From contig NZ_SAYT01000008.1 in NCBI RefSeq assembly GCF_004296575.1, positions 62,001 through 126,000 on the forward strand: 64,000 nucleotides of DNA, in the 5' to 3' direction. The notes under the pieces are model-generated. The model had not been told where the DNA came from and searched no databases. It saw only the letters and a list, made by a program, of their open reading frames with translations. The translations under genes and the position numbers were made by a program. Source of the DNA: Dyella amyloliquefaciens. Lineage in GTDB: Bacteria > Pseudomonadota > Gammaproteobacteria > Xanthomonadales > Rhodanobacteraceae. Each line of letters opens with the position of its first letter. Position 1 is the first letter of the stretch. Below, in pieces: positions 18,043-26,360 of the stretch.

Positions 18043-18303
18043 CTAACAGAGGATTTTTGAGCACGCAATGAAGTTGTGGTTGTAGTCCTCGCCCTTCACA
18101 TTGCTGACCGACTCGACGTCGTCACGATGTGCGTGAAGCGCGAATGTATAGCCGCAAATTCATTCGCTCATATTCACAGTTGTCATGGCTGCTAAGCCGC
18201 TGCAGTTGGTGATATTTCCACTGACGTGAGCGTGAGCCACTGTGAACTTGCGAACCTGCGGCGTTAACGGCGACGCACTCTTAGCAAGATTCGCAAGTTT
18301 CAC
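18043..18303 (-). pseudogene. Small reading frame interrupted by one TGA, possibly decayed peptide gene
   Basis: From GTG 18303 the frame runs 47 codons to TGA at 18160-18162, then stays open for another 38 codons to TAG 18043. The first part reads from MKLANLAKSASPLTPQV to FTVAHAHVSGNITNCSG and on to TTVNMSE; the second contains YTFALHAHRDDVESVSNV and DYNHNFIACSKILC. The two halves share a T(V/F)A...HAH pattern, so they could be diverged copies or one broken gene. The GTG lacks a convincing ribosome binding site. I do not recognise the protein. The whole 17866-18364 interval is otherwise AT-richer noncoding DNA with the terminator at 17904. Confidence 0.35.
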
Positions 18304-18364
18304 GAGCAAGGCCAAAGATCACCATCGCCAATGCTTCAGATGCGACGTGGATGGCCTTGGCATG

Positions 18365-19219
18365 TCATCCCCAAGCAATCATCGCGATCGAAATCAGGGC
18401 GAGCAGTACACCCGCAGCGTTACCCACGCTGAGCCGCTCACGGAACGCCACCGTGCCCACCACGGCGCCCAGCGCCACCACGCCGAGGTTCATGCTGGCG
18501 AATACCAGCGACGGGTGGTCGGGCAGTGCCTGATGGCCGCGCACGTAGAACACGATGTTGCCGAAGTTGGCCAGGCCCAGCAGCAGGCCGGCGACGGCGT
18601 CGCGCAACGTGAAGAAGGTGCGGTCGTGCCAGCGGCGCCATAGCAGCAGGGCGAGGGACACCACGAAAGCGAGCGCGAACATGGCTTGCAGCGACGCGGC
18701 AAATGGCGTGCCGGCACGCGCCACGTGCTTGAACAGGATGTCGATGAGGCCGAAGCCGATGAACACCACCAGCGGCCACAGCCAGCTGCGCACTTCGTCT
18801 GCGCCGCGCGCATCGACCTTCCACACCATGCACAGCAAGGCGAGCAGTCCGACGGCGATGCCCACTCCCTTGTACGCGTTCAAGGTTTCGCCGAACAACA
18901 GGAAGGCGGCCAACAGCGAAATCAGCAGTGACAACCGTTGTGCCGCGTCCGTGCGCACGATGCCCGCGCTGCGCACGGAGGCCGCCAGTGCGAGGAAGAT
19001 CAAGGGCAACAGCAAGCCAAGGCCGACGAAGCCCAGCCAAGGCGCCTGGGTACTGCGCAGCACGTCCAGTGACGGATGGAACACCATCGCGGTGAGCACG
19101 CTGGTCGCGACGTAGTTCCAGGCGATGGCCTGGCCGACATCCACTTCCAATCGCCGCGCGAGCTTCAGCAGCACCGATACCAGCACGCTGCAGACAACGC
19201 TCATCAACACGTAAATCAT
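18365..19219 (-). CDS. EamA/DMT-superfamily transporter
   Basis: This 284-residue inner-membrane protein has about ten hydrophobic segments in two five-helix halves, as expected for EamA transporters. The first half ends with RLSLLISLLAAFLLFGETLN, and the second has VGTVAFRERLSVGN, the equivalent conserved region. The start MIYVLMSVVCSVL goes straight into the first helix. Family members export amino acids, sugars or other metabolites; the substrate here is unknown. A decayed copy of its last 35 codons lies at 16082-16185. Confidence 0.85.
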   Translation of the reverse strand: MIYVLMSVVCSVLVSVLLKLARRLEVDVGQAIAWNYVATSVLTAMVFHPSLDVLRSTQAPWLGFVGLGLLLPLIFLALAASVRSAGIVRTDAAQRLSLLISLLAAFLLFGETLNAYKGVGIAVGLLALLCMVWKVDARGADEVRSWLWPLVVFIGFGLIDILFKHVARAGTPFAASLQAMFALAFVVSLALLLWRRWHDRTFFTLRDAVAGLLLGLANFGNIVFYVRGHQALPDHPSLVFASMNLGVVALGAVVGTVAFRERLSVGNAAGVLLALISIAMIAWG

Positions 19220-19318
19220 GAAAAATCCTTGTCACAGGCCGTGGCCGGGCGGGCCATGCCTATACACCGGATCGCCTTGCGGGCGTCATCCCGGCAAGGC
19301 GAGCTTCTGGGCTGGGGA

Positions 19319-20308
19319 TCAGCTGCCGTGCGTGAATCGTTCGCGATAACGCGCGGGGCTCAGCTTCAGATGATGACGGAAATGGTGGCGCAACGTATCG
19401 GCGCTGCCGAAGCCGCAGACATCGGCTACGCGCTCCACCGGGAGATCGCTGCCTTCCAGCAGCTCGCGTGCACGGTTGAGCCGCTCGCGGGTCACCCATT
19501 GTTTGGGTGAGCAACCGGTTGCCTCTTCGAAGCGGCGCAGCAACGTGCGCTCGCTCATGCGTGCACGCTCGGCGAGCTCCTGCAGCGGCAGCGGTTGGTC
19601 GAGATGGCGACGCATCCAGTCCAGCAACTTGCCCAGCGTGGCGCCTTGCTCGGGAAGCGGTGACTGGATGAATTGCGCCTGCCCGCCGTCACGATGAGCC
19701 GGCACCACGGCGCGACGCGCCACCGAGTTGGCGACTTCCGGGCCGTAGTCGCGGCGGATCAGGTGCAGCGAAAGATCCAGCGCCGCGGCGGAGCCTGCCG
19801 ACGTGAGCAGATCGCCTTCGTCCACGTAGAGCACGTCGGGTTCGATGCGGATGCGCGGGAAGCGCTCCGCCAGCGCATCGACGTAGCGCCAGTGAGTGGT
19901 GGCACGCCGGCCGTCGAGCAAACCGGTGGCGGCCAGCACGAACACGCCGGAACAGAACGAAAGCAGCCTTGCGCCACGCGCATGCGCCTTGCGCAGGGCA
20001 TCGAGCAGGTCCGCGGGTGGTTCCGCGGCCACTCCGCGCCAGCCGGGGACGATCACCGTCCCCGCATCGGCAAGGCCTTCCAGGCCCGTATCGGCCAGCA
20101 CGCGCATGCCACCCGCGGCACGCATCGGTCCCTGGTCCACCGCACACAGGCCGAAGCGGTACCAGTCCGGCCATTCCGGACGCGGCAAGCCGAACATCTC
20201 CACGGCAATGCCGAACTCGAACGTGCACAGGCCGTCGTACACCAGCACGGCCACGTCGCGATTGGCAGGCCCGGATGGACGCCTGACACGTTTTGGCGAA
20301 TTTTTCAT
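19319..20308 (-). CDS. GlxA-family transcriptional regulator (DJ-1/PfpI plus AraC HTH)
   Basis: This 329-residue regulator has two domains. Residues about 13-175 form a DJ-1/PfpI-like domain with LLSFCSGVFVLAATGLLDG, including the elbow cysteine. Residues about 225-325 form an AraC-type double helix-turn-helix with LAERARMSERTLLRRFEEATG and VADVCGFGSADTLRHHFR. The family senses small ligands and activates divergent or adjacent genes. The start MKNSPKRVRR is used; four residues more would be possible from 20320. It is divergent from the rhodanese gene with an inverted repeat between them, so that gene is its likely target. Confidence 0.9.
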   Translation of the reverse strand: MKNSPKRVRRPSGPANRDVAVLVYDGLCTFEFGIAVEMFGLPRPEWPDWYRFGLCAVDQGPMRAAGGMRVLADTGLEGLADAGTVIVPGWRGVAAEPPADLLDALRKAHARGARLLSFCSGVFVLAATGLLDGRRATTHWRYVDALAERFPRIRIEPDVLYVDEGDLLTSAGSAAALDLSLHLIRRDYGPEVANSVARRAVVPAHRDGGQAQFIQSPLPEQGATLGKLLDWMRRHLDQPLPLQELAERARMSERTLLRRFEEATGCSPKQWVTRERLNRARELLEGSDLPVERVADVCGFGSADTLRHHFRHHLKLSPARYRERFTHGS

Positions 20309-20314
20309 GATGCA

Positions 20315-20328
20315 TGGCATTCTTGCCA
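20315..20328. promoter_or_regulatory. Inverted repeat in the GlxA regulator/rhodanese intergenic region
   Basis: TGGCA-TTCT-TGCCA is a perfect 5-base inverted repeat in the 78-base gap between two divergent genes, right at the regulator start. It is a plausible operator for the AraC-type protein. Only the symmetry is seen. Confidence 0.4.
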
Positions 20329-20386
20329 ATGTCGGGCACGGGCGCCAGTGCCGATACTGGCTCCGTCCTTCACCACGGAGCCCGCC

Positions 20387-20779
20387 ATGAGCAGTGTCGT
20401 CCAGCGTTTCCCCGCCGCCGCCAGCACCGATGCCCTGACGCATTTCCACGCCCGCCTGGGCTTCGAAACCGACTGTGCCGACGTCCATTACGCAACGAAC
20501 CACGAAGCGAAGGATTTCGTGCTGCTGGACGTGCGCACGCCCACGCTTTACGCCGCCGGCCATGTGCCGGGCGCCATCAACATGCCCACGCGCACGATCA
20601 GCGAGCAACGGCTGGCCGACTATCCGACCGACACCTTGTTCGTCGTGTATTGCGCAGGTCCGCATTGCAACGGCGCCAACAAGGCCGCCGTGAAGCTGGC
20701 GCAGCTGGGACGACCGGTGAAGGAGATGATCGGCGGCCTCACCGGCTGGATGGACGAGGGCTTTGGCCTGGAACGCTGA
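20387..20779 (+). CDS. Rhodanese-like sulfurtransferase domain protein
   Basis: This 130-residue single-domain rhodanese has FVLLDVRTPTLYAAGHVPGAINMP as the N-terminal signature and an active-site loop VVYCAGPHCNGANKAA with Cys89 as the likely persulfide carrier and a second cysteine four residues on. The domain moves sulfane sulfur to thiols or cyanide. It has a GG-W-M-DEGF end as usual. It is divergent from the GlxA-type regulator and overlaps closely with the acetyltransferase that follows. The start ATG 20387 follows CCGCC without a strong ribosome binding site. Confidence 0.9.
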   Translation: MSSVVQRFPAAASTDALTHFHARLGFETDCADVHYATNHEAKDFVLLDVRTPTLYAAGHVPGAINMPTRTISEQRLADYPTDTLFVVYCAGPHCNGANKAAVKLAQLGRPVKEMIGGLTGWMDEGFGLER

Positions 20780-20780
20780 G

Positions 20781-21242
20781 GTGCAAAACCGCTTCGCCGT
20801 ACGACGCGCCAGCGGTGAGGATGCACCCGTCCTGCTGGCGCTGGGTGCCGAACATGCGGCCTTCGAACGCCTTCCGCACGGGGCGGGCAAACGTGGCGCA
20901 GCGCTGGCAAGCGCGCTTGAGGGTGATCCGCCGCGGCTGCATGCCTGGATCGCCTTTGTCGATGCCGACAGCGTGGGCTATGCCAGCGCCACCGTGGATT
21001 TCTCAACGCTCGACGGCACGACCTATCTGCACATGGACTGCCTGTACGTTCGCGAGCGTTGGCGAGGACATCGTATCGGCCTTGAACTTTGGAGCACCGT
21101 GCGTGCCTTCGCGAAGACCCGGGGCTGCAGCGCGATGCAATGGCAGACCCCGAGCTGGAACGTGGAGGCGGCACGTTTCTACCGCCGGCTAGGCGCCAAC
21201 GAGACCGCCAAGCTGCGCTATGGCCTGTCGCTGATGGACTGA
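20781..21242 (+). CDS. GNAT-family N-acetyltransferase
   Basis: This protein of about 153 residues contains the GNAT core: MDCLYVRERWRGHRIGLELW holds the acetyl-CoA loop R-x-x-G-x-G/I-type pattern, and WNVEAARFYRRLGA is the conserved motif B end. GTG 20781 lies one base after the rhodanese stop; an in-frame TTG at 20763 would overlap that gene. It is likely co-transcribed with the rhodanese. The acceptor (small amine, peptide or antibiotic) is not predictable. Confidence 0.82.
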   Translation: MQNRFAVRRASGEDAPVLLALGAEHAAFERLPHGAGKRGAALASALEGDPPRLHAWIAFVDADSVGYASATVDFSTLDGTTYLHMDCLYVRERWRGHRIGLELWSTVRAFAKTRGCSAMQWQTPSWNVEAARFYRRLGANETAKLRYGLSLMD

Positions 21243-21305
21243 CGCCGCGGCGTCGGGGGTGCCGGGCGATACGATCACGGTACCCACCACGCGGCAGGAG
21301 GTTTC

Positions 21306-21611
21306 ATGCTGGAACTTCGTCCCACCTGCGAACACTGCAACAAGGCCCTGCCACCGGCTTCCACCGAGGCGATGATCTGCTCGTTCGAATGCACGTTCTG
21401 CCGCGATTGCGTGGCGTTGCTGCAGGACGTATGCCCCAACTGCGGCGGCGGCTTCGCACCGCGCCCCATCCGTCCTATCCATGCGTGGAAAGCGGGCGCC
21501 TCGCTGAGCAATCACCCGGCGACCCGGGAGGTCACGCACAAGCCTGTCGTATGGGCGGATCACGCCGCCATCGTCGCAGCACTTGGCGGCAGGCCACCGG
21601 AGCAGCGCTGA
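21306..21611 (+). CDS. DUF1272 zinc-ribbon-like small protein
   Basis: This 101-residue protein starts MLELRPTCEHCNKALPP and has cysteine pairs CEHC, FECTFCRDC and CPNC followed by GGGFAPRPIRP, which is the DUF1272 pattern. The cysteines could bind zinc. Family function is unknown. GGAGG is present just before the ATG. The C-terminal 40 residues extend beyond the usual domain. Confidence 0.88.
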   Translation: MLELRPTCEHCNKALPPASTEAMICSFECTFCRDCVALLQDVCPNCGGGFAPRPIRPIHAWKAGASLSNHPATREVTHKPVVWADHAAIVAALGGRPPEQR

Positions 21612-21716
21612 GCCCGATTTTCCCGGAGCCAAACGGCGCGACCACGGCGCATTGACGCGCGGGGTCCTAATGATGGTCCTCGCCTCGCACGGCAGGCGGC
21701 CACTGCATTCCGGAGC

Positions 21717-23894
21717 ATGCCCACGCACGAGCCACGTTCATTGAACCCCGCACGACCGATCCCGCTGGGCGGGGCGGCGGTGCTGTTCCTTGCCATTTTC
21801 GTGCTGGATGCGGTTTCGCTGCTGGTTGCCTTCCACGGCGGCGCGATGGTCTCGGTGTGGACTGCCAACGGCCTCGCAGCCGGCGTACTGGCATCCGTGC
21901 CGCGACGCCACTGGCCTTTGCTCGTTGCCACCGTCTTTGCCGCGCTCGCGACGGGACAGTACGTCGCGCTAGGTGCACTGCGCGCCGATCACCTGGTGCT
22001 CATACTTGCGGATCTCGTGGAAATCCTCGTCGTATCGGCCGTAATCCGTCGATACCAGCCGGTCATCAGTGGGGAAACAAGTGGCTATCTGCGGCTCGGC
22101 CGCGTGGCAATCATCGCCACCCTTGCCGGTTGCATCGCATCCACCTTGCTGGCCACCGGTGCGCAGCAGATGGTGAACGGAGGCGCGCTCATCGTCTCTG
22201 CCCAGCAATGGTTTCGCGCACACCTGCTCGGCATGGTGATCGTTGGCATGCTCACGCTGGTGGCGTTTCGCGAACGAGGCCGCATGCTCGGTCCGCCGGG
22301 CAAGCGCCTGCGCATGCTGCGTGACGTGGTGGTGCTGTTCGCCATCACGCTTGGCGTGTTCCTGCAGGCGCGCCATCCGCTGTTGTTCGTCCTCTTCGCG
22401 CCACTGCTTTACCTGATCTTCCAGTACCGCTTTCCAGGCCTGGTGATCGGCGTAGCAATCGTGACATTGGTGGCGAATGTGTCCACGACCCTGGGCACGG
22501 GACCGTTCGCGCTGATTCCCACGACCGATCGCACGGAGCCGGCCCTGCTGGCGCAGATCTTTCTTGGCATCGTCTGCCTGGTGACGGTACCCGTGGCGCT
22601 GGCACTCGCCGACAGGCAACGGCTCACCACGCAAGTGGCCGAGAGTGAAAACCTGTATCGCCTGCTGGCGGACTATGCCGGCGACCTGGTCGTGCGCATT
22701 GCCGACGATGGCACCCGACGCTACGTATCGCCCTCGGTCAAGGACATGCTGGGATGGACGCCGGAGGAGTTCGCCACGCAACGGGACGCATTGATCCATC
22801 CCGACGACCAGGAGCGCGTCCGCGTGGTACTCAAGCGACTCCGCGAGACAGGTAACGAGCCTTTCGTGCGTTTTAGGGTGCGCAATCGCGTGGGAGGCCA
22901 TCAGTGGATCGAAGCCCTGGGCAAGCTCGCGCCCAGCCCGGATCATCCAGGCGAGGTCGAAGTCGTCTACGCGGGACGCGACGTCACCGAGCGGGTACTT
23001 GCCGAAGAGGCCCTGGCCGACAGTGAGAAACGCCTTCGCACCATCACGGACAACGTACCGGCCGTCATCGCGCACATCGATACCGAACAGCGCTACACCT
23101 TCATCAATGCCTATGCCTCGGAAGTGATCGGTCGCGAGGCTTTGTTGAATATCGGTCATACCGTCGAGCAGATGCGGGGGCCGGTCGTCTACGCGCTGCT
23201 CAAGCCTCACATCGAACTGGCCCTGCGCGGAAAGGCCACCACCTTCGAATACGATGTGCTCGCGGGCGAGCAGCACCGCTATTTCCAGGCCACGTATCTT
23301 CCCGCCATCACGGCCGACGGGGAAACCAGCGGCCTTTACATGCTTACCACGGAGATCACCCGCATCAAGCTGGCCGAGCAGAAGCTGGATTTCCTCGCCC
23401 ACCACGATGCGCTGACGGGTATCGCCAATCGATTGTCGTTCCGCGAACGCATCAAGGCCTCCATCCAGCACGCCAGCATCACTCACGGGCCCCTGCTTCT
23501 ACTGATGATCGATGTGGATCACTTCAAGCAGATCAACGATACCTACGGCCATGCGGCCGGCGACCTCGCGCTCGTCGAGGTCGCAGCCCGGCTGAGGGCG
23601 AATGTCCGCAAGACCGATCTGCTTGCGCGCCTGGGCGGCGACGAGTTCATCGTCCTGTGCCGCGACGTCGCCGATGTCGCCACGGCGCGGCAACTGGCAC
23701 AGAAGTTCATCGATGCGATGCAGTCATCCGTATCCGTCGGCACGGCCAGCCTGAAGGTGACGCTGAGCGTCGGCGGGGCACTGTGCCGCGATATTCCCTC
23801 ATCGGACGCACTGATCCAGCGCGCCGACGAGGCGCTTTACCAGGCCAAGGACGGGGGACGCGCCGGCTACCGCATCGTCACCGATTGCGACTGA
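21717..23894 (+). CDS. MASE1-PAS-PAS-GGDEF diguanylate cyclase
   Basis: This 725-residue inner-membrane signalling protein has an N-terminal MASE1-type region with about eight hydrophobic segments (residues 20-300), including SVWTANGLAAG. Two PAS domains follow (about 310-425 and 435-550). The C-terminal cyclase has HHDALTGIANR and the active-site GGDEF at about 640-644. RKTD five residues before GGDEF forms an inhibitory RxxD site, so product feedback is expected. It makes c-di-GMP from GTP, which in these bacteria promotes adhesion and biofilm. There is no EAL domain. The signal sensed by MASE1/PAS is unknown. The next gene is convergent with a 9-base gap. Confidence 0.92.
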   Translation: MPTHEPRSLNPARPIPLGGAAVLFLAIFVLDAVSLLVAFHGGAMVSVWTANGLAAGVLASVPRRHWPLLVATVFAALATGQYVALGALRADHLVLILADLVEILVVSAVIRRYQPVISGETSGYLRLGRVAIIATLAGCIASTLLATGAQQMVNGGALIVSAQQWFRAHLLGMVIVGMLTLVAFRERGRMLGPPGKRLRMLRDVVVLFAITLGVFLQARHPLLFVLFAPLLYLIFQYRFPGLVIGVAIVTLVANVSTTLGTGPFALIPTTDRTEPALLAQIFLGIVCLVTVPVALALADRQRLTTQVAESENLYRLLADYAGDLVVRIADDGTRRYVSPSVKDMLGWTPEEFATQRDALIHPDDQERVRVVLKRLRETGNEPFVRFRVRNRVGGHQWIEALGKLAPSPDHPGEVEVVYAGRDVTERVLAEEALADSEKRLRTITDNVPAVIAHIDTEQRYTFINAYASEVIGREALLNIGHTVEQMRGPVVYALLKPHIELALRGKATTFEYDVLAGEQHRYFQATYLPAITADGETSGLYMLTTEITRIKLAEQKLDFLAHHDALTGIANRLSFRERIKASIQHASITHGPLLLLMIDVDHFKQINDTYGHAAGDLALVEVAARLRANVRKTDLLARLGGDEFIVLCRDVADVATARQLAQKFIDAMQSSVSVGTASLKVTLSVGGALCRDIPSSDALIQRADEALYQAKDGGRAGYRIVTDCD

Positions 23895-23903
23895 AGGGGT
23901 GGG

Positions 23904-25235
23904 CTACTCGCGTTCCGCCAGCGCCTTGTTCACGCGCAACGCCAACAGCGTGCACAGCACGCCGGACAGAAGATAGGCGCTGACCGCCACCAGTCCGAAG
24001 CGCATCGACAAGCCCAGCGCCACCAGCGGGGCGAAAGCTGCACCGATCAACCATGCGAAGTCGGTGGTGAACGCCGCGCCCGTATAGCGCAGCTGGATCT
24101 CGAAGTTCGAGGTCACGCTGCCGGCCGACTGGCCGTAGGACAGGCCCAGGCCACCGAAGCCCAGGATGATGAAGGCGTCCTGGCCCAACTTGCCGCCGCC
24201 CAGCAGCCAGGGCGTGATCAGCGCAAAGATCGCGATCAGCGCCGCCATCAGCCCCAGCGTGGTGCGTCGGCCGATGCGATCGGCCAGCAGGCCCGAGATG
24301 ATCATGCCCAGGATGCAGGCGAAGGCGCCGATGATCTCCGCCACCAGCACCGAATCCGCGGGCTGCATGGCCCCCAGCACGATCCACGACAGCGGGAAAA
24401 TCGTCACCAGGTGGAACAGCGCATAGCTGGCCAACGCCGCGAATGCGCCGACGAAGATGTTGTAGCCCTGCGTGCGCAGGATCGTCAGGCTGCCGACGGG
24501 CTGTAGCTCCCTTTCCTCCATGGCGACCGTGTACTCCTCGGTCACCACCAGGCGCAGGCGCGCGAACAGCGCGACCACATTGATGGCAAACGCGACGAAG
24601 AAGGGATAGCGCCAGCCCCAGTCGATGAAGTCCTCGTCCGACAGGTTCGAGTGCAGGAACAGGAACAAGGCGGCAGCCATCAGGAAACCGATCGGTGCCG
24701 AAAGCTGGCCCAGCATGGCGTACCAGCCGCGCTTGTCCGGCGGCGCATTGAGCGCGAGCAGCGAGGGCAGGCCATCCCACGAGCCGCCCAGCGCGATGCC
24801 CTGCAGGATGCGGAACAGCACCAGCAGGCCGATCGCCCAGTCGCCGATCTCCTTGTAGCTCGGCAGGAACGCCATGCCCGCGGTGGCGCTGCCCAGCAGG
24901 AACAACGCGATGGTGAGCTTGGTGCCACGGCTCCAGCGCCGCTGGAAATCCATGAAGAGGGCGGTACCGAACGGGCGCGCGATGAAGGCCAGTGAAAAGA
25001 CCGTGAAGGCATACAGCATGCCGTGCAAGGTATCGGCAAAGGAAAACAGCACCTGCGGAAACACCAGCGCGCAGGAAATACCGAACACGAAGAAATCGAA
25101 ATGCTCCGAGGTACGTCCGATGATGACGCCGACCGCGATCTCGCCGGGCGCCACTCGCGCATGGGCATGCAGGCGATGGATGTCCTCCGCCGAGGTACCC
25201 GTCCTGCCGTCATGTTCAGGGAACGTGCTTGACAT
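23904..25235 (-). CDS. MFS transporter, metabolite:H+ symporter-like
   Basis: This 443-residue protein has twelve expected membrane segments. Typical MHS features are TSEHFDFFVFGI in helix 1, FIARPFGTALFMDF between helices 2 and 3, LQGIALGGSWDG, and ADRIGRRTTL in the central loop. Such transporters import organic acids, betaines or sugars with protons. The start MSSTFPEHDG is used because an upstream extension is proline-rich and non-conserved in look. It is divergent from cyoA with about 150 bases between. The substrate is unknown. Confidence 0.88.
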   Translation of the reverse strand: MSSTFPEHDGRTGTSAEDIHRLHAHARVAPGEIAVGVIIGRTSEHFDFFVFGISCALVFPQVLFSFADTLHGMLYAFTVFSLAFIARPFGTALFMDFQRRWSRGTKLTIALFLLGSATAGMAFLPSYKEIGDWAIGLLVLFRILQGIALGGSWDGLPSLLALNAPPDKRGWYAMLGQLSAPIGFLMAAALFLFLHSNLSDEDFIDWGWRYPFFVAFAINVVALFARLRLVVTEEYTVAMEERELQPVGSLTILRTQGYNIFVGAFAALASYALFHLVTIFPLSWIVLGAMQPADSVLVAEIIGAFACILGMIISGLLADRIGRRTTLGLMAALIAIFALITPWLLGGGKLGQDAFIILGFGGLGLSYGQSAGSVTSNFEIQLRYTGAAFTTDFAWLIGAAFAPLVALGLSMRFGLVAVSAYLLSGVLCTLLALRVNKALAERE

Positions 25236-25383
25236 AGTCGTTACTCGGAAAGAGGGAGGATGAGCCGGCCTGAGCTTGGCACCGCCACGCCTCACGCGTC
25301 ATGGGAATAGGCCACCTGCTCCTGTCACGCGCTGCACGGCGTGCCGAATTCCATCATCCATCACACCGGTTGCATCGTCGCTT

Positions 25384-26337
25384 ATGTCTATGAAGGCTTT
25401 TCGTGGACTACTGCTACCTGTCGCCGCCCTGCTAGCGGGATGCCAGACCGTGCTGATGTCGCCATCCGGCGACCTCGCGGTGCAACAGCGCAACCTCATC
25501 ATCACTTCAACCGTGCTGATGCTGCTCATCATCGTTCCCGTGATCGCACTGACGCTGCTGTTCGCCTGGCATTTTCGCGCTTCCAACAAGAAGGCCACTT
25601 ACGATCCCGACTGGGATCACTCCACCATCCTCGAGCTGCTGATCTGGTCCGCACCGCTGCTGATCATCATTGCACTCGGCGCGATCACCTGGGTCAGCAC
25701 GCACAAGCTTGACCCGTATCGTCCGCTCGATCGTATTGCCGCGGGACGTCCCGTTCCCACCGAAGCGCGCCCGCTCACCGTGAACGTGGTCGCGCTCGAC
25801 TGGAAGTGGTTGTTCATATACCCCGAGCAAGGCATTGCCACCGTGAACGAACTGGCTGCGCCGGTGGATCGCCCGATCAGTTTCAACATTACGGCGAGCA
25901 CGGTGATGAACTCGTTCTTCATCCCGGCGCTGGCCGGACAGATCTACGCGATGCCCGGCATGCAGACCACGCTGCAGGCGGTGATCAATCGCCCCGGGGA
26001 GTTCGAGGGCTTCTCTGCCAATTACAGCGGCCGCGGCTTCTCGGGCATGCATTTCACCTTCCATGGCATGAGTGAAGACGGCTTCGCGCAATGGGTGCAG
26101 AAGGCCAAGGCCAGCGGCGGCGATCTCAGTCGTGACGCCTACGTGAAGCTGGCCGAACCCAGCGAGAACGAGCCGCCCCGTTACTACGCCACGGTGGCTC
26201 CGGGCCTGTACCAGGCCATCCTCACGCATTGCCTGCAACCGGACAGCCCTTCGTGCATGAGCCGCATGCACACGAAGAACGGCGGCGAAGCCACCGGCAT
26301 GGCCGGCATGTCCATGCCTCCCACCACGCCGCACTGA
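25384..26337 (+). CDS. cyoA: Cytochrome bo3 ubiquinol oxidase subunit II
   Basis: This 317-residue lipoprotein has the signal [20 protein letters not shown] with a lipobox ending at Cys20, two membrane hairpin segments (residues about 38-62 and 80-100), and a cupredoxin-like periplasmic domain. It has [14 protein letters not shown] and [19 protein letters not shown] but lacks the cysteine pair that binds CuA, as expected for a quinol oxidase. The subunit supports quinol binding at the core. It is the first gene of cyoABCD, followed 23 bases later by cyoB. The C-terminal tail is methionine- and histidine-rich. Confidence 0.95.
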   Translation: MSMKAFRGLLLPVAALLAGCQTVLMSPSGDLAVQQRNLIITSTVLMLLIIVPVIALTLLFAWHFRASNKKATYDPDWDHSTILELLIWSAPLLIIIALGAITWVSTHKLDPYRPLDRIAAGRPVPTEARPLTVNVVALDWKWLFIYPEQGIATVNELAAPVDRPISFNITASTVMNSFFIPALAGQIYAMPGMQTTLQAVINRPGEFEGFSANYSGRGFSGMHFTFHGMSEDGFAQWVQKAKASGGDLSRDAYVKLAEPSENEPPRYYATVAPGLYQAILTHCLQPDSPSCMSRMHTKNGGEATGMAGMSMPPTTPH

Positions 26338-26360
26338 CCCATGCACCGGTGATTTCCACG

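Noticed and set aside
18160-18162. TGA read as selenocysteine in the small frame near the RiPP locus
   Set aside because: No stem-loop of SECIS type is evident just after the TGA, and the frame has a weak start; gene decay is simpler.
16348-18303. Prophage or insertion sequence as carrier of the low-GC patch
   Set aside because: No transposase, integrase, terminal inverted repeats or phage genes are present.
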